NCBI RefSeq assembly: GCF_000982825.1 | Contig: NZ_CP011047.1 | Span: forward strand, 1,488,001 to 1,552,000 | Source: Cronobacter sakazakii | GTDB taxonomy: Bacteria; Pseudomonadota; Gammaproteobacteria; Enterobacterales; Enterobacteriaceae | Length of the DNA stretch: 64,000 bases | Direction: 5' to 3' | The notes under the pieces: generated by a model | What the model was told of the DNA's origin: nothing | What the model saw: only the letters and a program-made list of their open reading frames with translations | Database searches by the model: none | Translations under genes and position numbers: made by a program | In this document: positions 1 through 8,450 of the stretch, one piece after another | Numbering within the stretch: position 1 is the first letter of the stretch | How the letters are laid out: each line of letters opens with the position of its first letter

Positions 1-754
1 CCGCGCCCAGCACGATCAGCGCGAAGAACAGAATCGCCACATAAACCAGAATCACCAGTTTCGCGAGCGGCCATAGCGAGGCGAAACCAAAGTTCGCCAC
101 CGTCACGGAGATCAGCGCAAACACCCCCACCGGTGCATAGCGCATCACCATATGGGTGACTTTAAACATGGTTTCGGAGACAGAGCGGAAGACCGTCACC
201 AGCGGCTCACGGTGCGCGGCGGGCAGTGAAGACAGCCCCAACCCGAACAGCACCGAGAAGAAGATAATCGGCAGCATCTCGCCTTTCGCCATCGAGGCGA
301 AAATGTTGGTCGGCACCAGTGAGAGGATCGTGCCCATCAGACCGTGAGCATGGCTCTGCACCTCTTCGGTCGTGTGCTGATATTTTGAAATATCCACGGC
401 AGCCAGTTGCGACATATCAATGCCGCTCCCTGGCTGGAACACGTTCGCAAGCGTAATGCCAATGATGATTGCGACGGTTGTGATCACTTCAAAATAGAGG
501 ATGGTTTTCGCGCCGATGCGCCCGAGCTGTTTGGCGTCGCCGACACCGGCGATGCCCACCACCAGCGTGGAGATAACAATCGGCACCACGATCATTTTAA
601 TCAGATGAATAAAAATGTCGCCGGCGGGCGAGAGGAGATTGGTCACCAGCCATTCGCGGCTATCCGTCTGATAATGGAGAAAACTGCCCAGAAGAATACC
701 CAGCACCAGGGCTAGCAGGATCTGCCAGGCCAGGCTGATTTTACTGTTTTTCAT
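1..754 (-). CDS. gltP: glutamate/aspartate:proton symporter GltP, partial (C-terminus beyond window)
   Basis: Reading the minus strand from an ATG at 754 gives a hydrophobic protein beginning MKNSKISLAWQILLALVLG. About 251 codons are present and the frame runs off the left edge, so the C-terminal transport core is not visible. The sequence matches the dicarboxylate/amino acid:cation symporter (DAACS) family and looks like E. coli GltP, an inner-membrane carrier that imports glutamate and aspartate with protons. It is divergent from acs. In E. coli the nrf nitrite-reductase operon lies between acs and gltP; here only 424 bp separate them. Family assignment is firm; the exact paralogue is inferred from sequence and position. 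Confidence 0.9.
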   Translation of the reverse strand, partial: MKNSKISLAWQILLALVLGILLGSFLHYQTDSREWLVTNLLSPAGDIFIHLIKMIVVPIVISTLVVGIAGVGDAKQLGRIGAKTILYFEVITTVAIIIGITLANVFQPGSGIDMSQLAAVDISKYQHTTEEVQSHAHGLMGTILSLVPTNIFASMAKGEMLPIIFFSVLFGLGLSSLPAAHREPLVTVFRSVSETMFKVTHMVMRYAPVGVFALISVTVANFGFASLWPLAKLVILVYVAILFFALIVLGA

Positions 755-1178
755 AACGACTTTACTTCCTAAATTACAGCGCCATTCCCACGCGTGCTCG
801 AATGAGAACGACGCAAGCTGAAAGGGGTATGACAAACGTTGGGTGATATTGTGGGGTTTTTTAACGCGTTTAATCAGTACCACTTGCACGGCATCCTGCG
901 CAACCCTTTAAGAACAGGCATATTCACTGAAAATTGCCTTAATAACCCTAATTTATCGCGCTAATCATCTATAAGTTAATGTTATTTAAGAATTTATAAA
1001 ATGGACTCCGCAAATAATACTTAACAGCAATTATTTTCCCTGAAAGATTCGTTTGATGAATTTTCATGCAGTTTCGGCAATGCGTGATCTGCCGCCCAAA
1101 AAGTAAACAAAGCTATTCGCAAGCCTGTTCTTAACTTTTGCGTGACATATCATTAACATCTAAAAGGAGAAAAAAGCC
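755..1178. promoter_or_regulatory. gltP/acs divergent intergenic region
   Basis: This 424-bp gap contains no convincing gene. It is AT-rich in its middle and right half. Upstream of acs a weak CRP-like site (CGTGA, 6 bp, GCCCA at 1083-1098) and a possible -10 (TATCAT, 1148-1153) can be picked out, followed by a good ribosome site (AAAAGGAG) before the acs ATG. In E. coli acs is activated by CRP, so the site is plausible, but the match is poor. Confidence 0.4.
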
Positions 1179-3137
1179 ATGAGCCAAATCCATAAACACC
1201 CTATTCCCGCAGCTATTGCGGAACGTTGCCTGATTACGCCGGAACAATATGATGCGAAATATCAGCAATCCGTGCATGACCCTGACGCCTTCTGGGGCGA
1301 ACAAGGCAAAATCCTGGACTGGATCACGCCTTACCAGAAGGTAAAAAACGCCTCTTTCGCGCCTGGCAATGTCTCGATTAAATGGTATGAAGACGGCACG
1401 CTAAATCTGGCAGCAAACTGTCTTGACCGGCACCTGAGCGAGCGCGGCGATCAGACCGCCATTATCTGGGAAGGCGATGACGCGACCCAGAGCAAACACA
1501 TCAGCTACCGCGAACTCCACCGCGACGTCTGCCGTTTTGCAAACACCCTGACCTCTCTTGGCATTAAGAAAGGCGACGTGGTCGCTATCTATATGCCAAT
1601 GGTGCCGGAAGCCGCCGTTGCGATGCTCGCCTGCGCCCGCATTGGCGCGGTGCACTCGGTCATTTTCGGCGGATTTTCGCCGGAAGCCGTCGCCGGACGC
1701 ATTATCGACTCCAGCGCGCGTCTCGTTATCACCGCGGATGAAGGTGTGCGCGCCGGGCGTGCCATTCCGCTGAAGAAAAACGTCGATGACGCGCTGAAAA
1801 ACCCCGGCGTCACCAGCGTGGAGCATGTGGTGGTGTTTAAGCGCACCGGCGGAAACATCGAATGGCATGAAGGACGCGATCTGTGGTGGAGCGAGCTGGT
1901 GGAGAAAGCCAGCGCGCACCATCAGCCCGTCGAGATGAACGCCGAAGATCCGCTGTTTATTCTCTATACCTCCGGCTCGACCGGTAAACCGAAAGGCGTG
2001 CTGCATACCACGGGCGGCTATCTGGTTTACGCGGCCACCACATTCCTCTACGCCTTTGACTACCATCCTGGCGATATCTACTGGTGCACCGCCGATGTGG
2101 GCTGGGTGACGGGTCACAGCTATCTGCTCTACGGGCCGCTCGCCTGCGGCGCGACCACGCTGATGTTTGAAGGCGTCCCGAACTGGCCTTCCGCCAACCG
2201 CATGGCGCAGGTGGTGGATAAGCACAAGGTGAATATTCTCTATACCGCGCCGACGGCCATTCGCGCGCTGATGGCGGAAGGCGATAAGGCTATCGACGGC
2301 ACTGACCGTTCGTCGCTGCGCATCCTCGGGTCGGTCGGTGAGCCTATCAACCCGGAAGCGTGGGAGTGGTACTGGAAGAAAATCGGTAATGAAAAATGCC
2401 CGGTAATCGACACCTGGTGGCAGACCGAAACCGGCGGCTTCATGATTACGCCGCTGCCAGGCGCGACTGAACTGAAAGCCGGTTCCGCCACGCGTCCGTT
2501 CTTCGGCGTGCAGCCAGCGCTGGTGGATAACGAAGGCAATCCGCAACAGGGCGCGACGGAAGGCAATCTGGTCATTACCGACTCCTGGCCGGGCCAGGCG
2601 CGTACGCTGTTTGGCGATCACGAACGTTTCGAGCAGACCTATTTCTCAACGTTTAAAAACATGTATTTCAGCGGTGACGGCGCGCGCCGTGACGAAGACG
2701 GTTACTACTGGATAACCGGGCGCGTCGATGACGTGCTGAACGTCTCCGGGCATCGTCTTGGCACTGCGGAAATTGAGTCTGCGCTGGTCTCGCACCCGAA
2801 AATCGCCGAAGCCGCGGTAGTGGGCATTCCGCACAGCATCAAAGGCCAGGCTATCTACGCTTACGTGACGCTGAACCACGGCGAAGAGCCGTCAGCCGAG
2901 CTGTACAGCGAAGTGCGTAACTGGGTGCGTAAAGAGATTGGCCCGCTGGCGACGCCGGACGTGCTGCACTGGACCGATTCGCTGCCGAAAACCCGCTCCG
3001 GCAAAATCATGCGCCGTATTTTGCGCAAAATCGCGGCGGGCGATACCAGCAACCTTGGCGATACCTCAACGCTCGCCGATCCGGGTGTGGTGGAAAAACT
3101 GCTCGAAGAGAAGCAGTCCATCGCGATGCCATCATAA
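1179..3137 (+). CDS. acs: acetyl-CoA synthetase
   Basis: The 652-residue product is the usual length for AMP-forming acetate:CoA ligase, which turns acetate, ATP and CoA into acetyl-CoA in the cytoplasm and lets cells scavenge acetate. The ANL-superfamily ATP-binding motif YTSGSTGKPKG is at residues 263-273. Near the C-terminus PKTRSGK places the catalytic, acetylation-controlled lysine at residue 609, the same number as in E. coli. It is the first gene of the acs-yjcH-actP cluster, with 90 bp to yjcH. The start has an AAAAGGAG ribosome site. A long open frame on the opposite strand (1401-2621) is a shadow of this high-GC gene. Confidence 0.98.
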   Translation: MSQIHKHPIPAAIAERCLITPEQYDAKYQQSVHDPDAFWGEQGKILDWITPYQKVKNASFAPGNVSIKWYEDGTLNLAANCLDRHLSERGDQTAIIWEGDDATQSKHISYRELHRDVCRFANTLTSLGIKKGDVVAIYMPMVPEAAVAMLACARIGAVHSVIFGGFSPEAVAGRIIDSSARLVITADEGVRAGRAIPLKKNVDDALKNPGVTSVEHVVVFKRTGGNIEWHEGRDLWWSELVEKASAHHQPVEMNAEDPLFILYTSGSTGKPKGVLHTTGGYLVYAATTFLYAFDYHPGDIYWCTADVGWVTGHSYLLYGPLACGATTLMFEGVPNWPSANRMAQVVDKHKVNILYTAPTAIRALMAEGDKAIDGTDRSSLRILGSVGEPINPEAWEWYWKKIGNEKCPVIDTWWQTETGGFMITPLPGATELKAGSATRPFFGVQPALVDNEGNPQQGATEGNLVITDSWPGQARTLFGDHERFEQTYFSTFKNMYFSGDGARRDEDGYYWITGRVDDVLNVSGHRLGTAEIESALVSHPKIAEAAVVGIPHSIKGQAIYAYVTLNHGEEPSAELYSEVRNWVRKEIGPLATPDVLHWTDSLPKTRSGKIMRRILRKIAAGDTSNLGDTSTLADPGVVEKLLEEKQSIAMPS

Positions 3138-3167
3138 CCACGCCTGCATACTGACCTTTCGACCTAA

Positions 3168-3190
3168 CCCTCTCCCCCAAAGGGAGAGGG
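3168..3190. repeat. CCCTCTCCC/GGGAGAGGG hairpin between acs and yjcH
   Basis: A perfect 9-bp inverted repeat (3168-3176 and 3182-3190) with a 5-nt loop CCAAA. There is no T-run after it, so it looks more like a short intergenic palindromic element or mRNA-stabilising stem than a terminator. It could lower expression of yjcH-actP relative to acs. Confidence 0.6.
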
Positions 3191-3227
3191 AATAATAACA
3201 ACCCCTACCTTACTTCTGGAGACTGCG

Positions 3228-3545
3228 ATGATGAATAACGATATTTGTCAGCAGATAGAGAGCAGTGCGCCTTACAGGGAGTTAGTGCATAAGCGGCAAC
3301 GGTTTGCCTTCACCCTTTCCATCATCATGCTGATTATTTACGTCGGTTTTATCCTGCTTATTGCGTTTGCGCCGGGCTGGCTCGGCACGCCGCTCTCGCC
3401 CGGCAGCAGCGTGACGCGCGGTATACCTATCGGCATCGGCGTGATCCTGATTTCGTTTATTCTCACCGGCGTGTACGTCTGGCGCGCCAACAGTGAATTT
3501 GATCGGCTGAATAACGCCGTGCTGAAAGAGGTGCAGTCATCATGA
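3228..3545 (+). CDS. yjcH: DUF485 inner-membrane protein YjcH
   Basis: A 105-residue protein with two strongly hydrophobic segments (about residues 27-49 and 63-86) and polar ends, typical of DUF485. These small membrane proteins almost always sit directly before an ActP-type acetate permease and probably assist it, but no activity is established. The stop overlaps the start of actP by 4 bp (ATGA), which implies translational coupling. Confidence 0.92.
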   Translation: MMNNDICQQIESSAPYRELVHKRQRFAFTLSIIMLIIYVGFILLIAFAPGWLGTPLSPGSSVTRGIPIGIGVILISFILTGVYVWRANSEFDRLNNAVLKEVQSS

Positions 3546-5188
3546 AAAAGGTGCTTTTCCCGCTGCTGACGCTGCTTTCGCCGGCCGCCCTCGCCGATGC
3601 GCTGACCGGTGATGTGCAGCGCCAGCCGACCAACTGGCAGGCCATCATCATGTTCCTGATTTTCGTGGCGCTGACGCTTGGCATCACGTACTGGGCCTCC
3701 AAACGCACCCGTTCGCGCAGCGATTACTACACCGCAGGCGGCAACATTACCGGCTTTCAGAACGGGCTTGCCATCGCGGGCGATTTTATGTCCGCCGCGT
3801 CGTTCCTCGGCATCTCCGCGCTGGTTTATACCTCCGGCTACGACGGGCTTATCTACTCGCTGGGCTTCCTGGTGGGCTGGCCGATTATTCTGTTTTTAAT
3901 CGCCGAGCGGTTGCGTAACCTCGGGCGTTACACCTTTGCGGACGTCGCCTCCTACCGCCTGAAGCAGCGCCCTATCCGTCTGCTCTCCGCCTGTGGTTCG
4001 CTGGTGGTGGTCGCGCTCTATCTCATCGCGCAGATGGTCGGCGCAGGCAAGCTTATCGAGCTGCTGTTCGGCCTGAACTACCACATCGCCGTGGTGCTGG
4101 TGGGCGTGCTGATGGTGATGTATGTGCTGTTCGGCGGCATGCTGGCCACCACCTGGGTACAGATCATCAAAGCTGTGCTGCTGCTGTTCGGCGCAAGCTT
4201 TATGGCGTTCATGGTGATGAAGCATGTGGGCTTTAGCTTCAACAATCTGTTTACGGAAGCGATGGCGGTTCACCCGAAAGGCAGCGCCATCATGAGCCCC
4301 GGCGGTCTGGTGAAAGATCCGGTTTCCGCGCTGTCGCTCGGCCTCGGCCTGATGTTCGGCACGGCCGGTCTGCCGCATATCCTGATGCGTTTCTTTACCG
4401 TCAGCGACGCCCGCGAAGCGCGTAAAAGCGTGTTCTACGCCACCGGGTTTATGGGCTATTTCTACATCCTGACCTTTATCATCGGCTTCGGCGCCATCAT
4501 GCTGGTGGGCGCGAACCCGGCGTTTAAAGACGCCACCGGCGCGCTGATTGGCGGCAACAACATGGCGGCGGTACATCTGGCCGATGCCGTGGGCGGCAAC
4601 CTGTTCCTGGGCTTTATCTCGGCGGTCGCCTTCGCCACGATTCTGGCGGTTGTGGCGGGCCTGACGCTCGCGGGCGCGTCGGCGGTGTCGCACGATCTCT
4701 ACGCCAACGTGTTTTGCAAAGGCGCAACCGAGCGCGATGAGCTGCGTGTCTCGAAAATCACCGTACTGGTGCTCGGCGTGGTGGCTATCCTGCTCGGGAT
4801 TCTGTTTGAGAAGCAGAACATCGCGTTCATGGTGGGCCTGGCGTTCTCGATTGCGGCGAGCTGTAACTTCCCGATTATTTTACTCTCGATGTACTGGTCG
4901 AAGCTCACTACGCGCGGCGCGATGATTGGCGGCTGGCTCGGCCTGCTCACCGCCGTGGTGCTGATGATCCTCGGCCCGACCGTCTGGGTGCAGGTGCTTG
5001 GCCACGCCGCGCCGGTCTTCCCGTATGAATATCCGGCGCTGTTCTCCATCGCCGTGGCGTTTATCGGGATCTGGGTCTTCTCGGCAACCGACAACAGCCC
5101 GGAAGGCAATCTGGAGCGCGAGCAGTTCCGCGCGCAGTTCATCCGCTCCCAAACCGGTCTTGGCATCGAACAGGGCCGCGCGCACTAA
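3542..5188 (+). CDS. actP: acetate/glycolate:cation symporter ActP
   Basis: The 548-residue protein starts with a cleavable-looking signal (MKKVLFPLLTLLSPAALADA) followed by some 13 hydrophobic segments. It belongs to the sodium:solute symporter (SSS) family. The early segment with RSRSDYYTAGG and the GDFMSAASFLGISA region are characteristic of ActP. It imports acetate, and in E. coli also glycolate, supplying Acs encoded two genes upstream. The product is in the inner membrane. The gene closes the acs operon and is followed by a GC hairpin. The long opposite-strand frame 3896-4693 is a shadow. Confidence 0.97.
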   Translation: MKKVLFPLLTLLSPAALADALTGDVQRQPTNWQAIIMFLIFVALTLGITYWASKRTRSRSDYYTAGGNITGFQNGLAIAGDFMSAASFLGISALVYTSGYDGLIYSLGFLVGWPIILFLIAERLRNLGRYTFADVASYRLKQRPIRLLSACGSLVVVALYLIAQMVGAGKLIELLFGLNYHIAVVLVGVLMVMYVLFGGMLATTWVQIIKAVLLLFGASFMAFMVMKHVGFSFNNLFTEAMAVHPKGSAIMSPGGLVKDPVSALSLGLGLMFGTAGLPHILMRFFTVSDAREARKSVFYATGFMGYFYILTFIIGFGAIMLVGANPAFKDATGALIGGNNMAAVHLADAVGGNLFLGFISAVAFATILAVVAGLTLAGASAVSHDLYANVFCKGATERDELRVSKITVLVLGVVAILLGILFEKQNIAFMVGLAFSIAASCNFPIILLSMYWSKLTTRGAMIGGWLGLLTAVVLMILGPTVWVQVLGHAAPVFPYEYPALFSIAVAFIGIWVFSATDNSPEGNLEREQFRAQFIRSQTGLGIEQGRAH

Positions 5189-5196
5189 CCCTTCCG

Positions 5197-5230
5197 CCCC
5201 GGCCATTCTGGCCGGGGATCACACTTTTCC
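5197..5230 (+). terminator. probable terminator after actP
   Basis: CCCCGGCC (5197-5204), loop ATTCT, GGCCGGGG (5210-5217), then ATCACACTTTTCC. The stem is strong but the T-tract is displaced, so termination is likely but not certain. Confidence 0.6.
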
Positions 5231-5335
5231 TCTCCCGCCCTGTTCCGTGTCTCTGGTCGCGCTACATTAGCAAAATGAAACGTTGTTTTTATTTTACGCA
5301 TACAACACGTCATTTTGGCTGAGAGGAGCATGGCG

Positions 5336-6631
5336 ATGAAAAAATACGCCCTGGTGGGAACCGGCGGGCGCGCCGGTATGTATATCGAGGCTATCGGTAA
5401 GACGTTTCGCGACACCGCGCAGATGGTCGCGTTCTGCGACACCAACCAGACCCGCATGCGCTACGCTAATCGTCTGCTGGAAAACGCAGGCGCGCCGCCA
5501 GTGCCCTGTTTCGTCGCCGCGCAGTTTGAAGCGATGATACGCAACACCCGGCCCGATACGGTCATCGTCACCACGATGGACCGGACCCACGACGATTATA
5601 TCGTCCGCGCCCTTCATGCGGGCTGCGATGTTATCACCGAAAAACCCATGACCATCGACGAAGCGCGTGCGCTGCGCATCCTCAACGCCATTGAAGAGAC
5701 GGGCCGCGAGGTGCGCGTGACCTTCAACTACCGCTATGCGCCGCACCACAGCAAAGTGCGCGAACTGCTGATGAACGGCACCATCGGCGAGGTGTTTTCG
5801 GTGCATTTCGAATGGCTGCTGAATACCGAACATGGCGCGGACTATTTCCGCCGCTGGCACCGGGAGAAGCGCAACAGCGGCGGCCTGCTGGTGCATAAAT
5901 CCACCCATCATTTCGACTTAATGAATTTCTGGCTCGGCAGCTACCCGCAACGGGTTTACGCCGAAGGCGCGCTGCGTTTTTATGGGCGTGAAAACGCCGA
6001 AAAGCGCGGCGTTTCGCACTTTTACCCGCGCGCCCATGGCTATGCGGCGGCGAAAGACGATCCGTTCGCGCTGCACATGGAGGAGAGCGCGCCGCTTAAA
6101 GCGCTGTATCTGGATGCCGAACACGAGGACAGCTACTTTCGCGATCAGAGCGTTTTTGGCGACGGCATTACCATTGAGGATACGCTGTCGGTGCTGGTGA
6201 AATACCAGAACCAGACGCAGCTCACCTATTCCCTCAATGCGTATCTGCCGCAGGAGGGACTCAACGTGATGTTTAACGGCAGCCGCGGTCGGCTTGAAAT
6301 GAAACTGGTGGAAAACTCTTACGTAAACGGCGGCGGGCTGCGTGAGGCCGAAGGCAGTCTCGACCGTTGCGATATCACGGTTTACCCGATGTTCGCGGCC
6401 CCCTGGAAGGCGGATTTCACGCTGGGCGAAGGAGGACACGGCGGCGGCGACAACGCGATGCTGGCGGACCTCTTCGGCGAGCCGGGCGACGACCCGCTGC
6501 AACGCGCCGCCGATCACCGTGCGGGCGCGATGTCCATTCTCACAGGCATTGCCGGGAATATCTCGATGCAGCAGCAGCGGCCAGTGAATTTTAGCGAGTT
6601 TGAACTGGTGCGACGGCTGACGGGCCGATAA
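5336..6631 (+). CDS. Gfo/Idh/MocA-family NAD(P)-dependent oxidoreductase, substrate unknown
   Basis: I start at the ATG at 5336, which is 7 nt after an AGGAG; upstream TTG (5315) and ATG (5330) codons are in frame but badly spaced. The 431-residue product has an N-terminal Rossmann motif (VGTGGRAG, about residues 7-14) and the family's EKP motif at residues 102-104, whose lysine takes part in catalysis. Such enzymes oxidise or reduce sugars, inositols and related polyols in the cytoplasm. The gene stands alone between the acetate operon and yjcE with its own ribosome site. Nothing around it names the substrate. It is not at this place in E. coli K-12. Confidence 0.85.
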   Translation: MKKYALVGTGGRAGMYIEAIGKTFRDTAQMVAFCDTNQTRMRYANRLLENAGAPPVPCFVAAQFEAMIRNTRPDTVIVTTMDRTHDDYIVRALHAGCDVITEKPMTIDEARALRILNAIEETGREVRVTFNYRYAPHHSKVRELLMNGTIGEVFSVHFEWLLNTEHGADYFRRWHREKRNSGGLLVHKSTHHFDLMNFWLGSYPQRVYAEGALRFYGRENAEKRGVSHFYPRAHGYAAAKDDPFALHMEESAPLKALYLDAEHEDSYFRDQSVFGDGITIEDTLSVLVKYQNQTQLTYSLNAYLPQEGLNVMFNGSRGRLEMKLVENSYVNGGGLREAEGSLDRCDITVYPMFAAPWKADFTLGEGGHGGGDNAMLADLFGEPGDDPLQRAADHRAGAMSILTGIAGNISMQQQRPVNFSEFELVRRLTGR

Positions 6632-6636
6632 AGAAA

Positions 6637-6660
6637 AACCGCCGGAAAACTCCGGCGGTT
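6637..6660 (-). terminator. terminator between oxidoreductase gene and yjcE
   Basis: A 10-bp perfect stem (AACCGCCGGA / TCCGGCGGTT) with a 4-nt loop. On the minus strand it is followed by TTTTTCTTT, so it terminates yjcE; it may also work for the plus-strand gene. Confidence 0.85.
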
Positions 6661-6664
6661 ACGG

Positions 6665-8311
6665 TTATTTACGCTCCATCAGCAGCGCTTCGAGCAGGTC
6701 CATATCGTGCAGCATTTTTTGCAGCGTCTCGTTACTGATTTGCCGCGTGGCGCGCAGGTGATACAGCTCGGCGCGCTCGGCACGCAGTGCGGTCAGGCGG
6801 AAACGGCGCTCAAGATTTTCCTCAAGCTCGCTGTTTTCCACATCATTGCGCCCGTCGGCACGGCGGCGCAGATTCCCCACCACGCGCGCGGAAACTTCTC
6901 TTAGCAACTGATCGTCGATGTTCTCTTCGGTATCCGCAGCCAGACGCTCTTCCATTTTCTGGATGGCGGTAATCGCGACTTCCGCCGTCACCGAACGCGC
7001 CATCCGTTCTTCTTTATGCGCCAGGCCGTGATCCGGCGTCTCGACCTGTTGCAGCAGAATCGGCAGCAGGATCACACCAACAAACAGCGAGAAAAGAATG
7101 ACGCCCGCGGCCAGGAACACCAGCTCATAGCGCGCCGGGAACGGCGAGCCGTCTGGCAGCAGCAGCGGAATAGAGAGCACACCCGCAAGCGTAATCGCCC
7201 CGCGCACGCCAGCGAACGACGCCACCAACAGCTCGCGCGTCGAGTACTCGCCAAACGTCAGCGGTTTTTTCTTCAGAAAACGCAGGCTAAAGCGCTTCAT
7301 GATCCACAGCCACAGGAAACGCACGCCAATCAGCGCGCCGTAGATCAGAACGACATCCATGAACAGCATCCAGGTCTCGACGTTCGGATCTTTCTCCGCT
7401 GCGGCAAGCGACGTCTCCATAATCCCCGGCAGTTGCAGGCCAAGCATCAGGAACACCATGCCGTTAAACACAAACTCCAGCATCGACCAGACGCTGTTGG
7501 CGCGCAGACGCATCGCCAGCGGCGCGGTGCGCATCACGCCAGAACGGGTGATGGTCATCCCGGCGGCCACCGCGGCGAGAATGCCGGAGAAGCCGATATG
7601 TTCGGCAATCAGATAAGAGGCGAACGGCAGCAGGAACAGCAGCACTATCTGCGTGGCGGGCTCATCGCCGCCCCAGCGGCTCAGCAGGCGCAGCGAGCGG
7701 CCATACAGCCAGCTTACCGAGATCCCGGCGAGCAGGCCGCCAATCGCCACTTTTAAAAACTCCAGCGACGCGCCGCCCACGGTAAAGACCATCGTTCCCA
7801 TCGCGACCGCGACGGCGAATTTCAGGGACACCAGGCCGGAGGCGTCGTTCATCAGCGCCTCGCCCTGCAAAATTCCCATGATTTTTTTCGGGATGCGGCC
7901 TTCACCCACAATGCCGGAGAGCGCCACCGCATCGGTCGGCGACAGCACCGCCGCCAGCGCGAAAGCAGGAATGAGCGGAATACCCGGCACCATCCAGTAG
8001 ATCAGAAAACCGATGCCGACAACGGTGACCACCACCAGCGCCAGCGCGAGGCCGATAATTTCGCGGCCGTGATCGAGAAATTCGCGGGTCGGGGTTTTCC
8101 AGCCGTCGGCGAACAGCAGCGGCGGAATAAACAGGACCAGGAACAGCTCGGGGTTAAAGTCGACGTGCAGACCGAACGTAGGCCAGGCGAGCAGCGCCCC
8201 GATGGCTATCTGCATCAGCGGCAGCGGGATCTGGAAGGGCAGCATACGAGTGACGACCCCGGAGAGCGATACCATAAGGGTCATGATGAGGATGGTAAAA
8301 AAGATTTCCAT
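6665..8311 (-). CDS. yjcE: CPA1-family Na+/H+ antiporter YjcE
   Basis: The ATG at 8311 gives 548 residues starting MEIFFTILIMTLMVSLSG, in register with E. coli YjcE; an in-frame extension of 14 codons is less likely. About twelve membrane segments carry family motifs such as LSPTDAVALSGIVGEGRIPKK and GVRGAITLAG. A roughly 140-residue cytoplasmic tail rich in charged helices follows. The product should exchange Na+ (or K+) for protons at the inner membrane; its physiological role is poorly defined. It is a single gene with its own terminator. Confidence 0.93.
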   Translation of the reverse strand: MEIFFTILIMTLMVSLSGVVTRMLPFQIPLPLMQIAIGALLAWPTFGLHVDFNPELFLVLFIPPLLFADGWKTPTREFLDHGREIIGLALALVVVTVVGIGFLIYWMVPGIPLIPAFALAAVLSPTDAVALSGIVGEGRIPKKIMGILQGEALMNDASGLVSLKFAVAVAMGTMVFTVGGASLEFLKVAIGGLLAGISVSWLYGRSLRLLSRWGGDEPATQIVLLFLLPFASYLIAEHIGFSGILAAVAAGMTITRSGVMRTAPLAMRLRANSVWSMLEFVFNGMVFLMLGLQLPGIMETSLAAAEKDPNVETWMLFMDVVLIYGALIGVRFLWLWIMKRFSLRFLKKKPLTFGEYSTRELLVASFAGVRGAITLAGVLSIPLLLPDGSPFPARYELVFLAAGVILFSLFVGVILLPILLQQVETPDHGLAHKEERMARSVTAEVAITAIQKMEERLAADTEENIDDQLLREVSARVVGNLRRRADGRNDVENSELEENLERRFRLTALRAERAELYHLRATRQISNETLQKMLHDMDLLEALLMERK

Positions 8312-8409
8312 GCGGTCTGAGCGGCTCCTTATTATCTGTGATGAAAGACTCACCTTTGATAATAGAACACTGACGCGCCGGAAAAGGAATCAGGTTGTGC
8401 CCTGAAAGC

Positions 8410-8436
8410 AGGAAAAAAGCGGGCCGCAGCCCGCTT
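8410..8436 (-). terminator. ghxP terminator
   Basis: AAGCGGGC, loop CGCA, GCCCGCTT (8417-8436). On the minus strand the hairpin runs into a T-tract, 15 bp after the ghxP stop. Confidence 0.85.
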
Positions 8437-8450
8437 CGTTAAAGAAAGGT

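Noticed and set aside
1401..2621. 406-codon open frame antisense to acs
   Set aside because: Shadow of acs; no start context and no recognisable domain.
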